A stretch of DNA of 64,000 bases from Ancylostoma caninum. Its lineage: Eukaryota > Nematoda > Chromadorea > Rhabditida > Ancylostomatidae. Positions 11,881 to 23,574 of this stretch are shown in pieces; positions within the stretch are counted from its first letter, which is position 1; every line of letters begins with the position of its first letter. Under the pieces are notes generated by a model. The model saw nothing but the letters and a program-made list of their open reading frames with translations. It searched no databases and was not told where the DNA came from. The DNA is taken from contig JBAJFG010000567.1 in assembly GCA_037903475.1 (NCBI GenBank), forward strand, positions 581,001-645,000. Direction: 5' to 3'. The position numbers and the translations under genes were made by a program.

Positions 11881-12399
11881 CACTAGGTGCACATCGAGTA
11901 CAGAAGCACGATAACGTCGATTTTGAAGTACGAGTCACCATACTAGCACAGGAAACTGATATAACGGTGCGCAAAACTATGTAAGCATTTCTAATCAGAA
12001 CCAACAGCCCATCAATGAATCGTAAGGATGAATGCTTATCGATCACCAGCGAGCTTGCCTCTTATATAGATCTCTGTCAATTCTGATGAAGTCGTGGTTG
12101 TGCGGTCAGTCTCCACTGCCCGCAACCACTGACGACGAGCGAGCGGTCACCCGGCGCTACCCACCATCAGTGCCGTGTCACGAGGTGTGTACACGTTTTC
12201 AGTTGTGTAGGAGCTTTCCCGATGATTGAAAAAATGAGTTTTCGAACTTTAAGCTCGATTGCTAATGCACTTTATGGCACAGCTTCATCAAGTTGTTTAA
12301 CCCATTTCAGGCCCTGAAGAAGGAGATAGCTCCGAAACGTTGGCCTTTTAGATAAACTGACTACTAATCTCGCGTGCAGTTGAACATAAAACAATACGA
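11881..12399 (+). repeat. Penelope-like element terminal repeat, inverted copy 2
   Basis: This is the reverse complement of 9225-9744 with only scattered substitutions. It includes the last 30-odd nuclease codons and the shared TAA. It lies upstream of the RT, pointing away from it, as expected for an inverted Penelope pLTR arrangement. Confidence 0.93.
12310..12345 (+). ncRNA. Hammerhead ribozyme core in the Penelope terminal repeat (copy 2)
   Basis: The core order is the same as in copy 1, now on the plus strand: GGCC, CTGAAGA, AGGAG-ATAG-CTCC, GAAAC, GTT, GGCC. All core positions are intact, so self-cleavage is plausible if transcribed. Confidence 0.8.
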
Positions 12400-12650
12400 A
12401 ATTCAAGTCATGCCGAGATTCATGAACAGCCAATCCTGGAAGACCCTGTTATCACTAACTCTCTTCTGTTCTTCTCATCTGCGAAGCTTATGTCATGCAA
12501 GGTTATGTCCTAACACAAAAACACTTTGAGCCCTTGCTTATTTAGCAAAGAAACCACACGACAAAGCTTGTTTTCATGTCTTAGAAACTAATGAGCAAAC
12601 GTTGCACAGTAACTTGTCCCCCTCTCTCATAGATGCGTACATATGTGTAT

Positions 12651-13275
12651 CAGGGATGAGCAGATTGTCCGTATCCGGTTATCCGTTTTGCCATTATCCA
12701 CAAGTTTTGGCCTATCCGTTATCCGCACAGTTACCCGGGCTTCTGGCGCCGGATAACCGTTCGGATAAGGCCAAGAATAGTAGCTTCATTTCGCACGTTT
12801 TCAACGGAGAATAGCATCCATTTCAAGAAGTATTACTCGATCTAGCCCATTTTTGTCAGCAGTGGTTTACAATCTTGTAGCAACGTAGGAGAAGGTTAAA
12901 ACAGACTTGTATCTGCCCAAAAAGAGATGCTCACTCATATATGACGCTGCCAACTAATTTGTCCTCGCAAAAATGCAAAGTAGAGAATGAATGGCAGAAT
13001 CCGAACGCTTCCAGTTATGCCACCATTTCATTTTCACTGTGCCATGCCCCGAACGGTCCGATTGTGGCCATTCATTCTCAATTTGCATTTTTACGCGGAC
13101 AAATTAGTTGGCAGCGTCATATATGTTCTGGGTCATCTCACAAAGTCATAGCCCATAACCTCGAAACCATCGTTTATTCGTAAAATTATCATCACCGTCG
13201 GCCAATAATAAAGATTAACAACGTTGAAATTGCTGAACTTGCAACTCACCGATGGGTCTTCCTCGCAAGGTTCAT
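12651..13275 (+). mobile_element. hAT-type element end, TTATCCG family, partial copy
   Basis: It starts with CAGGGATGAGC and dense TATCCG subterminal words. It then matches the left part of the complete element at 47875-49104 for several hundred bases. The right end is not found. A TA-flanked MITE (12940-13121) interrupts it relative to the other copy. Confidence 0.8.
12940..13121. mobile_element. 182-bp MITE with about 55-bp terminal inverted repeats
   Basis: The ends read TATGACGCTGCCAACTAA and its reverse complement, extending about 55 bp inward to a GAATGAATGGC block. A TA target duplication flanks it. The homologous sequence near 48155 lacks the insert, which confirms insertion. Confidence 0.9.
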
Positions 13276-13476
13276 ATCGACTATTCATCGAATTCTATGG
13301 TTACTATCAATTTTTGAATGAATTGATTAAATAGCGTTTGGTAGTCAACACGACCATAACAGTCAGTCAGTACTAGAAGGCTTATCAGAACTCCACAAAA
13401 GTTAAATGAACCAAAGCTCCAGCCCCTTGAGCTCCACTCCCCAATATTCCCACTTTTATCATTTTTAATAGTGTAT

Positions 13477-13500
13477 TAGGTTGTTGCAAAATCAATGTCG
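13477..13500 (+). mobile_element. Single mariner-type terminus
   Basis: TA followed by TTAGGTTGTTGCAAAATC resembles the terminus of the mariner at 33467. No matching opposite end was found, so this is a solo or truncated end. Confidence 0.5.
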
Positions 13501-13580
13501 GATTTTGACTGATGGCTCTGAACTACCATAATGCGGCAGACACTAAACTTGTTTCATTGGCTAAACAGTGATTTGAATTA

Positions 13581-13632
13581 CTAGCTCCCCTTCGGGACGC
13601 TAGAAAGCAGGGTTGGGCAGCCACTTGAGGTA
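13581..13632 (-). mobile_element. 3' end of a Helitron-like element (left part of a split copy)
   Basis: On the minus strand the sequence ends with a CCC-GAAG-GGG hairpin followed by CGCTAG and then T. That is the 3' hairpin plus CTRR and A|T target expected of Helitrons. The same terminus is at 45579 and 50181. Continuity resumes at 21543 after a nested insertion. Confidence 0.7.
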
Positions 13633-13770
13633 CAGGAAGTTCCAGACGGACGCAGACAAGAGTCGGGACCAGGGAGTGCGGAAGTAAGATTTTAAATTCC
13701 GTAAAACGGAAAAAGGAAAGCCAAAAATGGACGGAAAACGGAAAGCGTAAAACGGAAAACGGAAAATTTT

Positions 13771-15174
13771 ACCCAAGCACAGGTTTGTGACCAAAATTCC
13801 TCTTCAACATTGGATTTCCTGAGTATCTTCAAAATGAGCATAAGTGGCGATTCTTTCAGGTAATTAGTTAACTTCAAGTCTACTGATGGTACTTACTTAA
13901 AAGGCCTAAAATATAGCGAGATCAAGGAGTGTATATCCTTCACCTAGTTACAAGATTATAAGAATTACGTAATCAATGAGCTTGAGACGTGAAACACAAA
14001 CACCCTAAATAAATAAATATTTCTCACTGAACTTACTAAGACGAAAAACTGTAAAGTGTGAAAAGTGCGACTTCTTTGCTTTACTTTAGGGCAGACCTAT
14101 TTTGCAAAAATTCAGATAAAAAGGTAACTACGGTAGTTAATACATTTGCAATCTGGGGAGATTCACGTTATTCACAGAGAATCTCGCTGGAGCGAGTTAG
14201 CGAGGGAAGAAGGAAGGAGAAGAACAGTGTGTGGGAAACGTGAAACACAAGCACCCTAAATATCACGCAAAACATCAGGCGTCAACGGCGCCAGTGTGGA
14301 GCTGGAGATCATCGTCTATCTGAAACAGTGACAATTGTGATGTCGCCTTATGCTTTTTTCAACTTGAAAGAACGCCTACATCATGCTTTGCTTCGCAGGA
14401 ATTGTCGCGCCGTGCGCGACTCTGCCCTGTGGCGGGGTCCCGCCGCGCAGACCTGGCGCACGGTAGTTCCCACGCTGAGTCGCGTGCGGACGGCGCGGCG
14501 CGATTGATTTTCGAAATCAGTCGCTGCCGTGCTGTCGCGCCGGACGGTTGGGTTCTACGGTGCTCCCGCGTCGCTCGTTCGATCCGTGTCGTTCGTGATG
14601 ATACCATCTGGAGTAGCAGGTCCTCCTCCGGCATACCATCGCCGTGTCCCGTGAGCAATACCATTCCACCATGTTCTGCTACTGAGCTGGCCCCGATACC
14701 ATTTCGTTGTACTTTATTATTGATCGTCGTGTGTTGATGTCGTGTATATTCGCTACCATAAACCATCATACGTATCGTGTTCTGTTGTGTAGTAATATGT
14801 CGTTGTTCATATCCTACTTGTTCAGTAACACCATTGTGGGCGGGGCTGGGGTTGGGGGCGCAGCGTAGGGACCTTGTGAGGGAGACGGGAAGTGGGAAGC
14901 GGGATCCTAGGTTTCCGGCCGGGTACGTCTGTGGGGATAGGCCGCCATTAGGTTAGTAGGAAGCGCATTCTTCACGGACGCGGCCAGTCGTGCTCGGGGT
15001 CTAACCTGAGCCACTGAACCGCCGACGGACCCTGGGGCACGACAGGAATGATTGATGCTCTTACCATGACACGTCACAGTTTCATGGAAATATTATATAA
15101 GTTCACCCCACATTTCTGTGAAACCTTGTTTTTTTTTTAAAGAATTTCGAGGAGAGCATGGCACTTAAATAACA
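13771..15174. other. Interior of the large hAT, unassigned
   Basis: A direct repeat of CGTGAAACACAA with CACCCTAAAT occurs at about 13988 and 14238. A GC-rich block at 14395-14600 has open frames on both strands but no recognisable motif. A poly-T tract lies at about 15127-15138. Confidence 0.4.
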
Positions 15175-15699
15175 CCAGTCTGGCCGTCCGGCTAACGCCG
15201 GACTTCCAGACTTTTCCTAATGCTCGCTTCGCTCGCATGGTTTTATCTTTTCTCATTCTATTAGTGTCACAGCTATGCAACATTCTTGCGATAACGCGTC
15301 CCACATCCTTTCAATTGCTTTCTCTCATGTGAAACTGCACATATCAAAAAGGATTAACCGCGTTTCTCGGGGCAATTTTATCTTTTGCTCAACTGAAATA
15401 GCCTTCTTTAACTATATATAACCGGTTAAACCTGGAATGACAGCAGGAAATGCTCTATCATTCTTTGCTTGTTATAGCTGGTCAAGCGATAAGAGTCAGT
15501 TTCTATGTATAAGAGTGGAGGGTGCGGTGGGTTCGTGAACAAATAAAAGAAGAGCGCGGAAGGGGATGTGAGGTGGAAGGAATCACGCGGATTGCATCCT
15601 ACTCACGCTTAGCTCTGACGTTTAGTTTTTACGATTGATGTTAGACGCCAGGGAACAGATCGAGCAAAGATGAATCCAACTCATAACGTCTTCTCTGTA

Positions 15700-18600
15700 G
15701 TGGACACCGGCGCACCCCTCCTCCGTCGGTAGCTACATTTTCATAAGCTCTGCCACTTTTGGACGCCAGCGCACCCTCATAGTACCGCTAGTCACAACTC
15801 CAGACGTTTCCCCACTCTTCGGAGCCGGCGCACCCTTATCACAGCGGTGGACCCGTCTCCCCCCACTTTGAACGCCGGCGCACCCTTATCACAGCGGTGG
15901 ACCCGTATCCCCCACTTTAGGGGCCGGTACACCCTTATCACAGCGGTGGACCCGTATCCCCCCACTTTAGGGGCCGGTACACCCTTATCACAGCGGTGGA
16001 CCCGTCTCCCCCCACTTTGGGCGGCGGCGCACCCTTATCACAGCAGTGGACCCGTCTCCCCCACTTTGGGCGCCGGCGCACCCTTATCACAGCAGTGGAC
16101 CCGTCTCCCCCCACTTTGGGCGCCGGCGCACCCTTATCACAGCAGTGGACCCGTCTCCCCCCACTTTGGGCGCCGGCGCACCCTTATCACAGCAGTGGAC
16201 CCGTCTCCCCCCACTTTGGGCGCCGGTGCACCCTTATCACAGCAGTGGACCCGTCTCCCCCCACTTTGGGCGCCGGTGTACTCTTATCACAGCAGTGGAC
16301 CCGTCTCCCCCCACTTTGGGCGCCGGTGTACTCTTATCACAGCAGTGGACCCGTCTCCCTCCACTTTGGGTGCCGACGCACCCTCATCACAGCAGTGGAC
16401 CCGTCTTCCCCCACTTTGGGCGCCATCGCACCCTTATCACAGCAGTGGACCCGTCTCCCCCCACTTTGGGCGCTGTCGCACCCTTATCACAGCAGTGGAC
16501 CTGTCTCCCCCCACTTTGGGCGCCGGTGTACTCTTATCACAGCAGTGGACCCGTCTCCCCCCACTTTGGGCGCCGGTGCACCCTTATCACAGCAGTGGAC
16601 CCGTCTCCCTCCACTTTGGGCGCCGGCGCACCCTTATCACAGCAGTGGACCCGTCTCCCCCCACTTTGGGCGCCGGCGCACCCTTATCACAGCAGTGGAC
16701 ACTTTGGGCGCACCCTTATCACAGCAGTGGACCCGTCTCCCCCCACTTTGGGCGCCGGCGCACCCTTATCACAGCAGTGGACCCGTCTCCCCCCACTTTG
16801 CGCGCCGGCGCACCCTTACCTGTCTCCCAGGGCGCCGGCGCACGCACCCGTCTCCCCCACTCACCCTTATCACAGCAGTGGACCCGTCTCCCCCCACTTT
16901 GGGCGCCGGCGCACCCTTATCACAGCAGTGGACCCGTCTCCCCCACTTTGGGCGCCGCGCACCCTTATCACAGCAGTGGACCCGTCTCCCCCACTTTGGG
17001 CGTCGCAGCAGCACCCTTATCACAGCAGTGGACCCGTCTCCCCCCACTTTGCGCGCCGGCGCACCCTTATCACAGCAGTGGACCCGTCTCCCCCCCCCTT
17101 TGGGCTCCGGTGCACACTATCACAGCAGTGGACCCGTCTCCCACCACTTTGGGCGCCGCGCACCCTTATCACAGCAGTGGACCCGTCTCCCACCACTTTG
17201 GGCGCCGGCGCACCCTTATCACAGCAGTGGACCCGTCTCCCACCACTTTGGGCGCCGCCGCACCCTTATCACAGCAGTGGACCCGTCTCCCCCACTTTGG
17301 GCGCCGGCGCACCCTTATCACAGCAGTGGACCCGTCTCCCACCACTTTGGGCGCCGGCGCACCCTTATCACAGCAGTGGACCCGTCTCCCACCACTTTGG
17401 GCGCCGCGCACCCTTATCACAGCAGTGGACCCGTCTCCCACCACTTTGGGCGCCGCGCACCCTTATCACAGCAGTGGACCCGTCTCCCACCACTTTGGGC
17501 GCCGCCGCACCCTTATCACAGCAGTGGACCCGTCTCCCCCCACTTTGGGCGCCGGCGCATCCTTATCACAGCAGTGGACCCGTCTCCCCCCCCCCCCTTT
17601 TGGGCTCCGGTGCACACTATCACAGCAGTGGACCCGTCTCCCACCACTTTGGGCGCCGCCGCACCCTTATCACAGCAGTGGACCCGTCCCCCACCACTTT
17701 GTGCGCCGGCGCACCCTTATCACAGCAGTGGACCCGTCTCCCACCACTTTGGGCGCCGCCGCACCCTTATCAGCAGCGGCACCACTTTGGGCGCCGCCGC
17801 ACCCTTATCACAGCAGTGGACCCGTCTCCCACCACTTTGGGCGCCGCCGCACCCCTTATTACAGCAGTGGACCCGTCCCCCACCACTTTGTGCACCGGCC
17901 GGCGTACCCTTATCACAGCAGTGGCCCGTCTCTCCACTTTGGGCGCCGGGTCACCCTTATCACAGCAGTGGACCCGTCTCCCCACTTTGGCGCCGGCGCA
18001 CACTACCGCACCCTTATCACAGCAGTGGACCCGTCTCCCCCCACTTTGGGCGCCGGCGCACCCTTATCACAGCAGTGGACCCGTCTCCCCCCACTTTGGG
18101 CGCCGGTGCACCTTATCACAGCAGTGGACCCGTCTCCACCTCATCACAGCAGTGGACCACTTTGGGCGCCGCCGCACCCTTATCACAGCAGTGGACCCGT
18201 CTCCCCCCACTTTGGGCGCCGGCGCACCCTTATCACAGCAGTGGACCCGTCTCCCACCACTTTGGGCGCCGGCGTACCTTATCACAGCAGTGGACCCGTC
18301 TCCCACCACTTTGGGCGCCGGCGCACCCTTATCACAGCAGTGGACCCGTCTCCCACCACTTTGGGCGCCGGCGCACCCTTATCACAGCAGTGGACCCGTC
18401 CCCCACCACTTTGTGCACCGGCGCACACTTATCACAGCAGTGGACCCGTCTCCCACCACTTTGTGCGCCGGCGCATCCTTATCACAGCAGTGGACCCGTC
18501 CCCCACCACTTTGTGCGCCGGCGCACCCTTATCACAGCAGTGGACCCGTCTCCCACCACTTTGGGCGCCGCCGCACCCTTATCACAGCAGTGGACCCGTC

Positions 18601-19172
18601 TCCCACCACTTTGGGCGCCGCCGCACCTTATCACAGCAGTGGACCCGTCTCCCACCACTTTGGGCGCCGCCGCACCCTTATCACTGCAGTGGACCCGTCC
18701 CCCACCACTTTGTGCACCGGCGCACCCTTATCACAGCAGTGGACCCGTCTCCCACCACTTTGTGCGCCGGCGCATCCTTATCACAGCAGTGGACCCGTCT
18801 CCCACCACTTTGGGCGCCGCCGCACCCTTATCACAGCAGTGGACCCGTCTCCCACCACTTTGGGCGCCGCCGCACCCTTATCACAGCAGTGGACCCGTCC
18901 CCCACCACTTTGTGCGCCGGCGCACCCTTATCACAGCAGTGGACCCGTCTCCCACCACTTTGGGCGCCGCCGCCCCCTTATCACAGCAGTGGACCCGTCT
19001 CCCACCACTTTGGGCGCCGCCGCACCCTTATCACAGCAGTGGACCCGTCTCCCACCACTTTGGGCGCCGCCGCACCCTTATCACAGCAGTGGACCCGTCC
19101 CCCACCACTTTGTGCGCCGGCGCATCCTTATCACAGCAGTGGACCCGTCTCCCACCACTTTGGGCGCCGGCG
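15700..19172. repeat. 50-bp tandem satellite, about 65 copies
   Basis: The unit is about CACCCTTATCACAGC, AGTGGACCCGTCTCC, a C-rich stretch, then ACTTTGGGCGCCGGCG, with an exact 50-bp period in the clean part. The left edge (15700-15850) has longer, older units resembling the 59-bp family. The unit contains no stop codon in any plus-strand frame, so all three frames stay open for over 1000 codons. These are not genes. Indels accumulate in the right two thirds. Confidence 0.97.
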
Positions 19173-19236
19173 CACCCTTCATGTAACGGTGGAGTGGTCG
19201 GCATCACTCTAAGCCACGCCCTCGAATTTCGTTCTA

Positions 19237-19256
19237 CACACACACACACACACACG
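19237..19256. repeat. Short CA microsatellite
   Basis: About 20 bp of CA lie at the satellite's right flank. The homologous position in the inverted copy (25530-26060) has expanded to about 530 bp. Confidence 0.9.
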
Positions 19257-19292
19257 TGACACACAAAGTAAGCCCGTTATTATAAGTCATGA

Positions 19293-20750
19293 CCAGCCTG
19301 ATCGTCCGGCTAACGCCGGACTCTCAGGCTTCTTTTCGTGCTCGCTTCGCTCGCATATTTTCATTGCTCTCAGATAAGATTAGTGCAGGTGGATGAACAG
19401 ACACTATCCACAGAGAAGCAATCTTTACCGCGGTTCATGGAACCATTGACCCACTATGGACAGCTCCTTTCCAACAATTCGTGGTGCCGCATTTTGGTGG
19501 AAGTAAATAGTAAAAATTGACCAAGTGCAAACTGGGATTGGACCTGAACACCGATGCACCCTTATCTCACCGTTGGAACCTGCCTCCAAAGGTTCCTCCC
19601 GTTTTGGACGCCGGCCACTTTCGGAAGCAGGCGCACCCTTATCACACCTTTGGACTCCACGCGTTTCCCCGCTTTTGGACGCCGACGCACCCTCATCAAG
19701 CCGTTGGACCCGACTCCAGGCGTTTCCCCACTTTCGGACGCCGGCGCACCCTTATCACACCGTTGGACCCGACTCCAGGCGTTTTCCCACTTTCGGAAGC
19801 CGGCGCACCCTTATCAAGCCGTTGGACCCGACTCCACGCGTTTCCTCACTTTTAGACGCCGGCGCACCCTTATCACACCGTTGGACCCGACTCCAGGCGT
19901 TTTCCCACTTTCGGACGCCGGCGCACCCTTATCACGCCGTTGGACCCAACTCCACGCGTTTCCCCACTTTTAGACGCCGGCGCGCCCTTATCACACCGTT
20001 GGACCCGACTCCAGGCGTTTTCCCACTTTCAGATGCCGGTGCACCCTTATCATGCCGTTGGACCCGACTCCAGGCGTTTTCCCACTTTTAGACGCCGGCG
20101 CACCCTTACCACACATTTGGACCCGACTCCAGGCGTTTCCCCACTTTCGGACGCCGGCGCACCCTTACCACACCGTTGGACCCGACTCCAGGCGTTTTCC
20201 CACTTTCAGATGCCGGTGCACCCTTATCACGCCGTTGGACCCAACTCCACGCGTTTCCCCACTTTCAGACGCCGGCGCGCCCTTATCACACCGTTGGACC
20301 CGACTCCACGCGTTTTCCCACTTTCAGATGCCGGTGCACCCTTATCACGCCGTTGGACCCGACTTCACGCGTTTCCCCGCTTTTGGACGCCGACGCACCC
20401 TCATCAAGCCGCTGGACCCGACTCCAGGCGTTTCCCCACTTTCGGACGCCGGCGCACCCTTACCACACCGTTGGACCCGACTCCAGGCGTTTTCCCACTT
20501 TTAGACGCCGGCGCACCCTTATCACGCCGTTGGACCCAACTCCACGCGTTTCCCCACTTTTAGACGCCGGCGCGCCCTTATCACGCCGTTGGACCCGACT
20601 TCACGCGTTTCCCCGCTTTTGGACGCCGACGCACCCTCATCTAGCCGTTGGACCCGACTCCAGGTGTTTCCCCACTTTCGGACGCCGGCGCACCCTTATC
20701 ACGCCTTTGGACCCGTCTCCAGGCGTTCCCCCTATTTTGGACGCCGATCA
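19293..20750 (-). mobile_element. Helitron-like unit with 59-bp satellite, abutting the previous unit
   Basis: The same CTGG-hairpin 3' terminus starts at 19293, immediately adjacent to the TC 5' end of the unit at 15175-19292, giving a head-to-tail join. The 5' end is not clear; the satellite ends near 20750. Confidence 0.6.
19545..20748. repeat. 59-bp tandem satellite, about 20 copies
   Basis: The unit has CACCCTTATCACACCG, TTGGACCCGACTCCAGGCG, TTTTCCCACTTTCGG, then ACGCCGGCG. It differs from the 50-bp unit mainly by an extra block of about 9 bp around AGGCGTTTT. Open reading frames across it follow from the absence of stops in the unit. Confidence 0.95.
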
Positions 20751-21311
20751 AACCGCTAACCCACCTCTAACATACTCTATGCTGCAAGCCCATCCATGTC
20801 ACTCCTCACCCGTCTGGTTCATCGTCCTCGTTATAAAGGCATACTACCCTTCTCCTTCCTTTTATACGGTCCTGTGATCATAAACTTATCTCATTCATTC
20901 CGACCGTGGTGAAAACAACTGCAGGCCATTAACATGTCTGAACATGACAAAAGTGGCCCGAAACACCCTTAATCAAGGTAAAAATCAAAATTTACCACGT
21001 TTTCGTACATAACTCGATGCGCTGAACACAATGGTATAGGTATTTTCCGTTTTCGATGGCTGGTTCTCGTGCACACACACACACACACACATGAACTGCC
21101 AATTAAGAAGAAGTATGATATGTATTTGGAACAATGATGAGGACCAGCGAAATTGCGACGGTAAATGGCGGTTGGACGTCAAATTTGGTGTCAGTGTTGT
21201 GAACTCATATAGATTGCGCATCGAAACACGTGAACCCTCTTCACGATGGGGAAATACCACGAAAGCAAACACCTCGTCTCCCCCCATAATTTTCCCGGAT
21301 TATCCGTTTTC
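20751..21311. other. Unassigned hAT interior with a short CA run
   Basis: A CA microsatellite is at about 21072-21090. No coding or terminal motif was seen. Confidence 0.4.
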
Positions 21312-21542
21312 CGGGCTAAAAACCCGTAAAACGTGAAACGTAAAACGGAAGGCTAAAAATGGGCGGAAAACGGAAAGCGTAAAACGGAAAACGGAAGATT
21401 CCGCACACCCCCGGTCGGGACCGCGGCGCGGCTCTCATGGGCAGAGACGCAGGAGCACGCTGTGCTGACCTCCCATGACTCTGCCCGAGGGAGCCGCGCC
21501 GCGGTCCCGACCCTTGCCTACGTCCGCTTGGAGTTCCCCGTA

Positions 21543-22450
21543 TGTGCAAAAGCTTCACAAGTGTGAAATGCTTAAAAAATTAGCAAATAAGCAAAACTAA
21601 TCATTAACTGAGCTCAAATACAAAAACCTTCTTATGAGTTGCGTATATTGTACGGGTCTGGCCGCCTCGTCGGACTTGGAGTCTTCTCGCAATCCTAGCC
21701 TTGCTTGCAAATTCTTAATCACGCACCTACATGTAATGCCAATTTCCGATGCAATGATACTACCCACTTTTTTGTCACATTTCTTACATGCCTATGGACC
21801 CGTTATGAGCGGCCACTTCCAACTCTGCGCAGGAGTATCTTTCACATGGTTTTAGTACTTGTGAACGACACAGTGTAACCAATGCCGTGCAAATAATCAC
21901 CTGAAATGATTCAAGCTTCAAGTTGCTGAGATAGTCCAACTGATGAGCTTCTACTTCAATATACAGGGAGGAAGAAGAGGTGGTCGAATGAGACACAAAT
22001 GAGTGGTAGCGTGCCCATACTCCACCGGTAGACGTGCATCTTGATGTTTTCCCCACTACTGGGCCACGGAGAACCCATTTTCCATCCGTGGACCCGTATG
22101 CTGGCGTTTTCCCCACTAATGGGAATCATGCGGACTCACTCTCTATCCGTGCACCCGTATCCAGTCGCTATCCCCCACCCCCCCCCCCCTCCCCTTGGGC
22201 CAGGGAAGACCCTTTCTACATTCATGGATCTGTATCCTTGCGTTCCTCCATTGGGCCAGGACAGACCCAATCCATCGGTGAGACCCGTGTCCCAGCGCTT
22301 TCCCCAATAATGGGTCTCCTGCAGACCCCGTCTCAATCGATGGACCCGAACCCTGCCGTTTTCTCCACAAAGGACCACCCTTTCTCGATCGGTGGACAAC
22401 CATCCCGATGTTGCCTCGGCACATCAGTCCGTCATCAGTGCACCCGCACT
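21543..22450 (-). mobile_element. Right part of the split Helitron-like element, with degenerate 60-bp array
   Basis: The sequence from 21543 (TGTGCAAAAGCTTCAC) matches 45637 onward in the other copy. Diverged 60-bp units with GGTGGACCCGTAT-type cores follow at 22035-22440 (about 6-7 copies), with a poly-C run at 22171-22188. The left part is at 13581-13632. The 5' end is not defined. Confidence 0.65.
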
Positions 22451-23085
22451 CTTTGTAAATCTTGAAAAAAAAAATGGGAGAAAGTTAGGAAATATTTAAA
22501 AAGTTTGATCAATTGCACAACTTGTTCCACAAAATGCCACAACAGCTTATAATGACGTGTTCTTCGTTCGTTCATCCTATGTATTTGACTGTAGTGCCTT
22601 TCTTAAAAGCAGAAGGATCCTCAAGTTGCATAATCCCCATGGGACCTCAATAATGAGAGGTGCGCAAAGAGCACATGCTACATCAGGAAATCGAGTGAAT
22701 TCTATCGCTACGGCCTCCACTCATCCTTTCGAAGTGACTAACGTCCAGCGTTCCAAGATTGAGTGCAGTTACTGACAAAGCTCCATCAGAGGGGCTACTC
22801 CGCCCCGTACATTGCTGCTATGCATCGTCAAATCGTTGTAAACACTGTCGCCCGGAGGGCTCGAGACCGCTATCCGCTGGCTGCGAAATTCTGAGTGCAC
22901 GCGACTTTCACTACGTCTATGCACCTATGACGAAACATCGGCCGAATGCCCCGTCAGCTGCGCATCCTCGCGAGGCACAGTCTATAATTGAGCTTCAGGA
23001 CGAGCGCATGCGATCAGGTGCTAGCCCCTCACCCCCCCCCCCTCCCCTACGCCTGTGCTCTAGAAAATTTTGTTGCACTACCATC
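22451..23085. other. Unassigned sequence with a poly-C tract
   Basis: No supported gene was seen. A C-run is at about 23032-23042, just before the Helitron 5' region. Confidence 0.4.
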
Positions 23086-23108
23086 ATGACTTATAATATA
23101 AAAGTGAA

Positions 23109-23480
<372 letters not shown>

Positions 23481-23574
23481 CCTTATAGAAATCGCGGTGG
23501 ATGAACCGATCCGGGCCAAATTTTGCATACTGGCCCAACGGGGGCCTGCGGAGGTTATAGGCTACTTTGCACCT

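Larger units (their letters stand above)
15175..19292 (-). mobile_element. Helitron-like unit containing the 50-bp satellite array
   Basis: On the minus strand the 5' end reads TCATGACTTATAATAACG (at 19292). The 3' end (at 15175) has the hairpin GTCCGGC-GTTA-GCCGGAC, then 11 nt ending CTGG, then T. The same two ends define the 1-kb unit at 50495-51541. TC start, subterminal hairpin, CTRR end and A|T insertion are Helitron hallmarks. No Rep-helicase is present, so it would be non-autonomous. Confidence 0.72.
13670..21413. mobile_element. 7.7-kb hAT-type element carrying satellite Helitrons
   Basis: The left end reads CAGGGAGTGCGGAA and the right end is the near complement TTCCGCACACCCCCG. Both ends have subterminal GGAAAACGGAAA/GTAAAACGG words around a GCCAAAAATGG core (13686-13770 and 21312-21404). 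An exact 8-bp target duplication GTCGGGAC lies at 13662-13669 and 21414-21421, inside the palindromic MITE. No transposase was recognised inside, so it is non-autonomous. Most of its length consists of later Helitron-like insertions. Confidence 0.88.
13633..21540. mobile_element. Palindromic TA-flanked MITE, split in two by a hAT insertion
   Basis: The left arm (13633-13669, CAGGAAGTTCCAGACGG) and the right arm (21414-21540) together form the GC-rich palindromic MITE also seen at 24679 and 28710. TA duplications are at 13631-13632 and 21541-21542. The uninterrupted host sequence at about 45640 shows the empty site. Confidence 0.85.

Noticed and set aside
15847..19259. Three proteins of about 1000-1120 residues in overlapping plus frames
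   Set aside because: They are translations of a 50-bp tandem repeat with no stops; all frames are equally open.
15700..20750. CRISPR-like array
   Set aside because: Repeats are contiguous, with no unique spacers, and the context is eukaryotic transposons.
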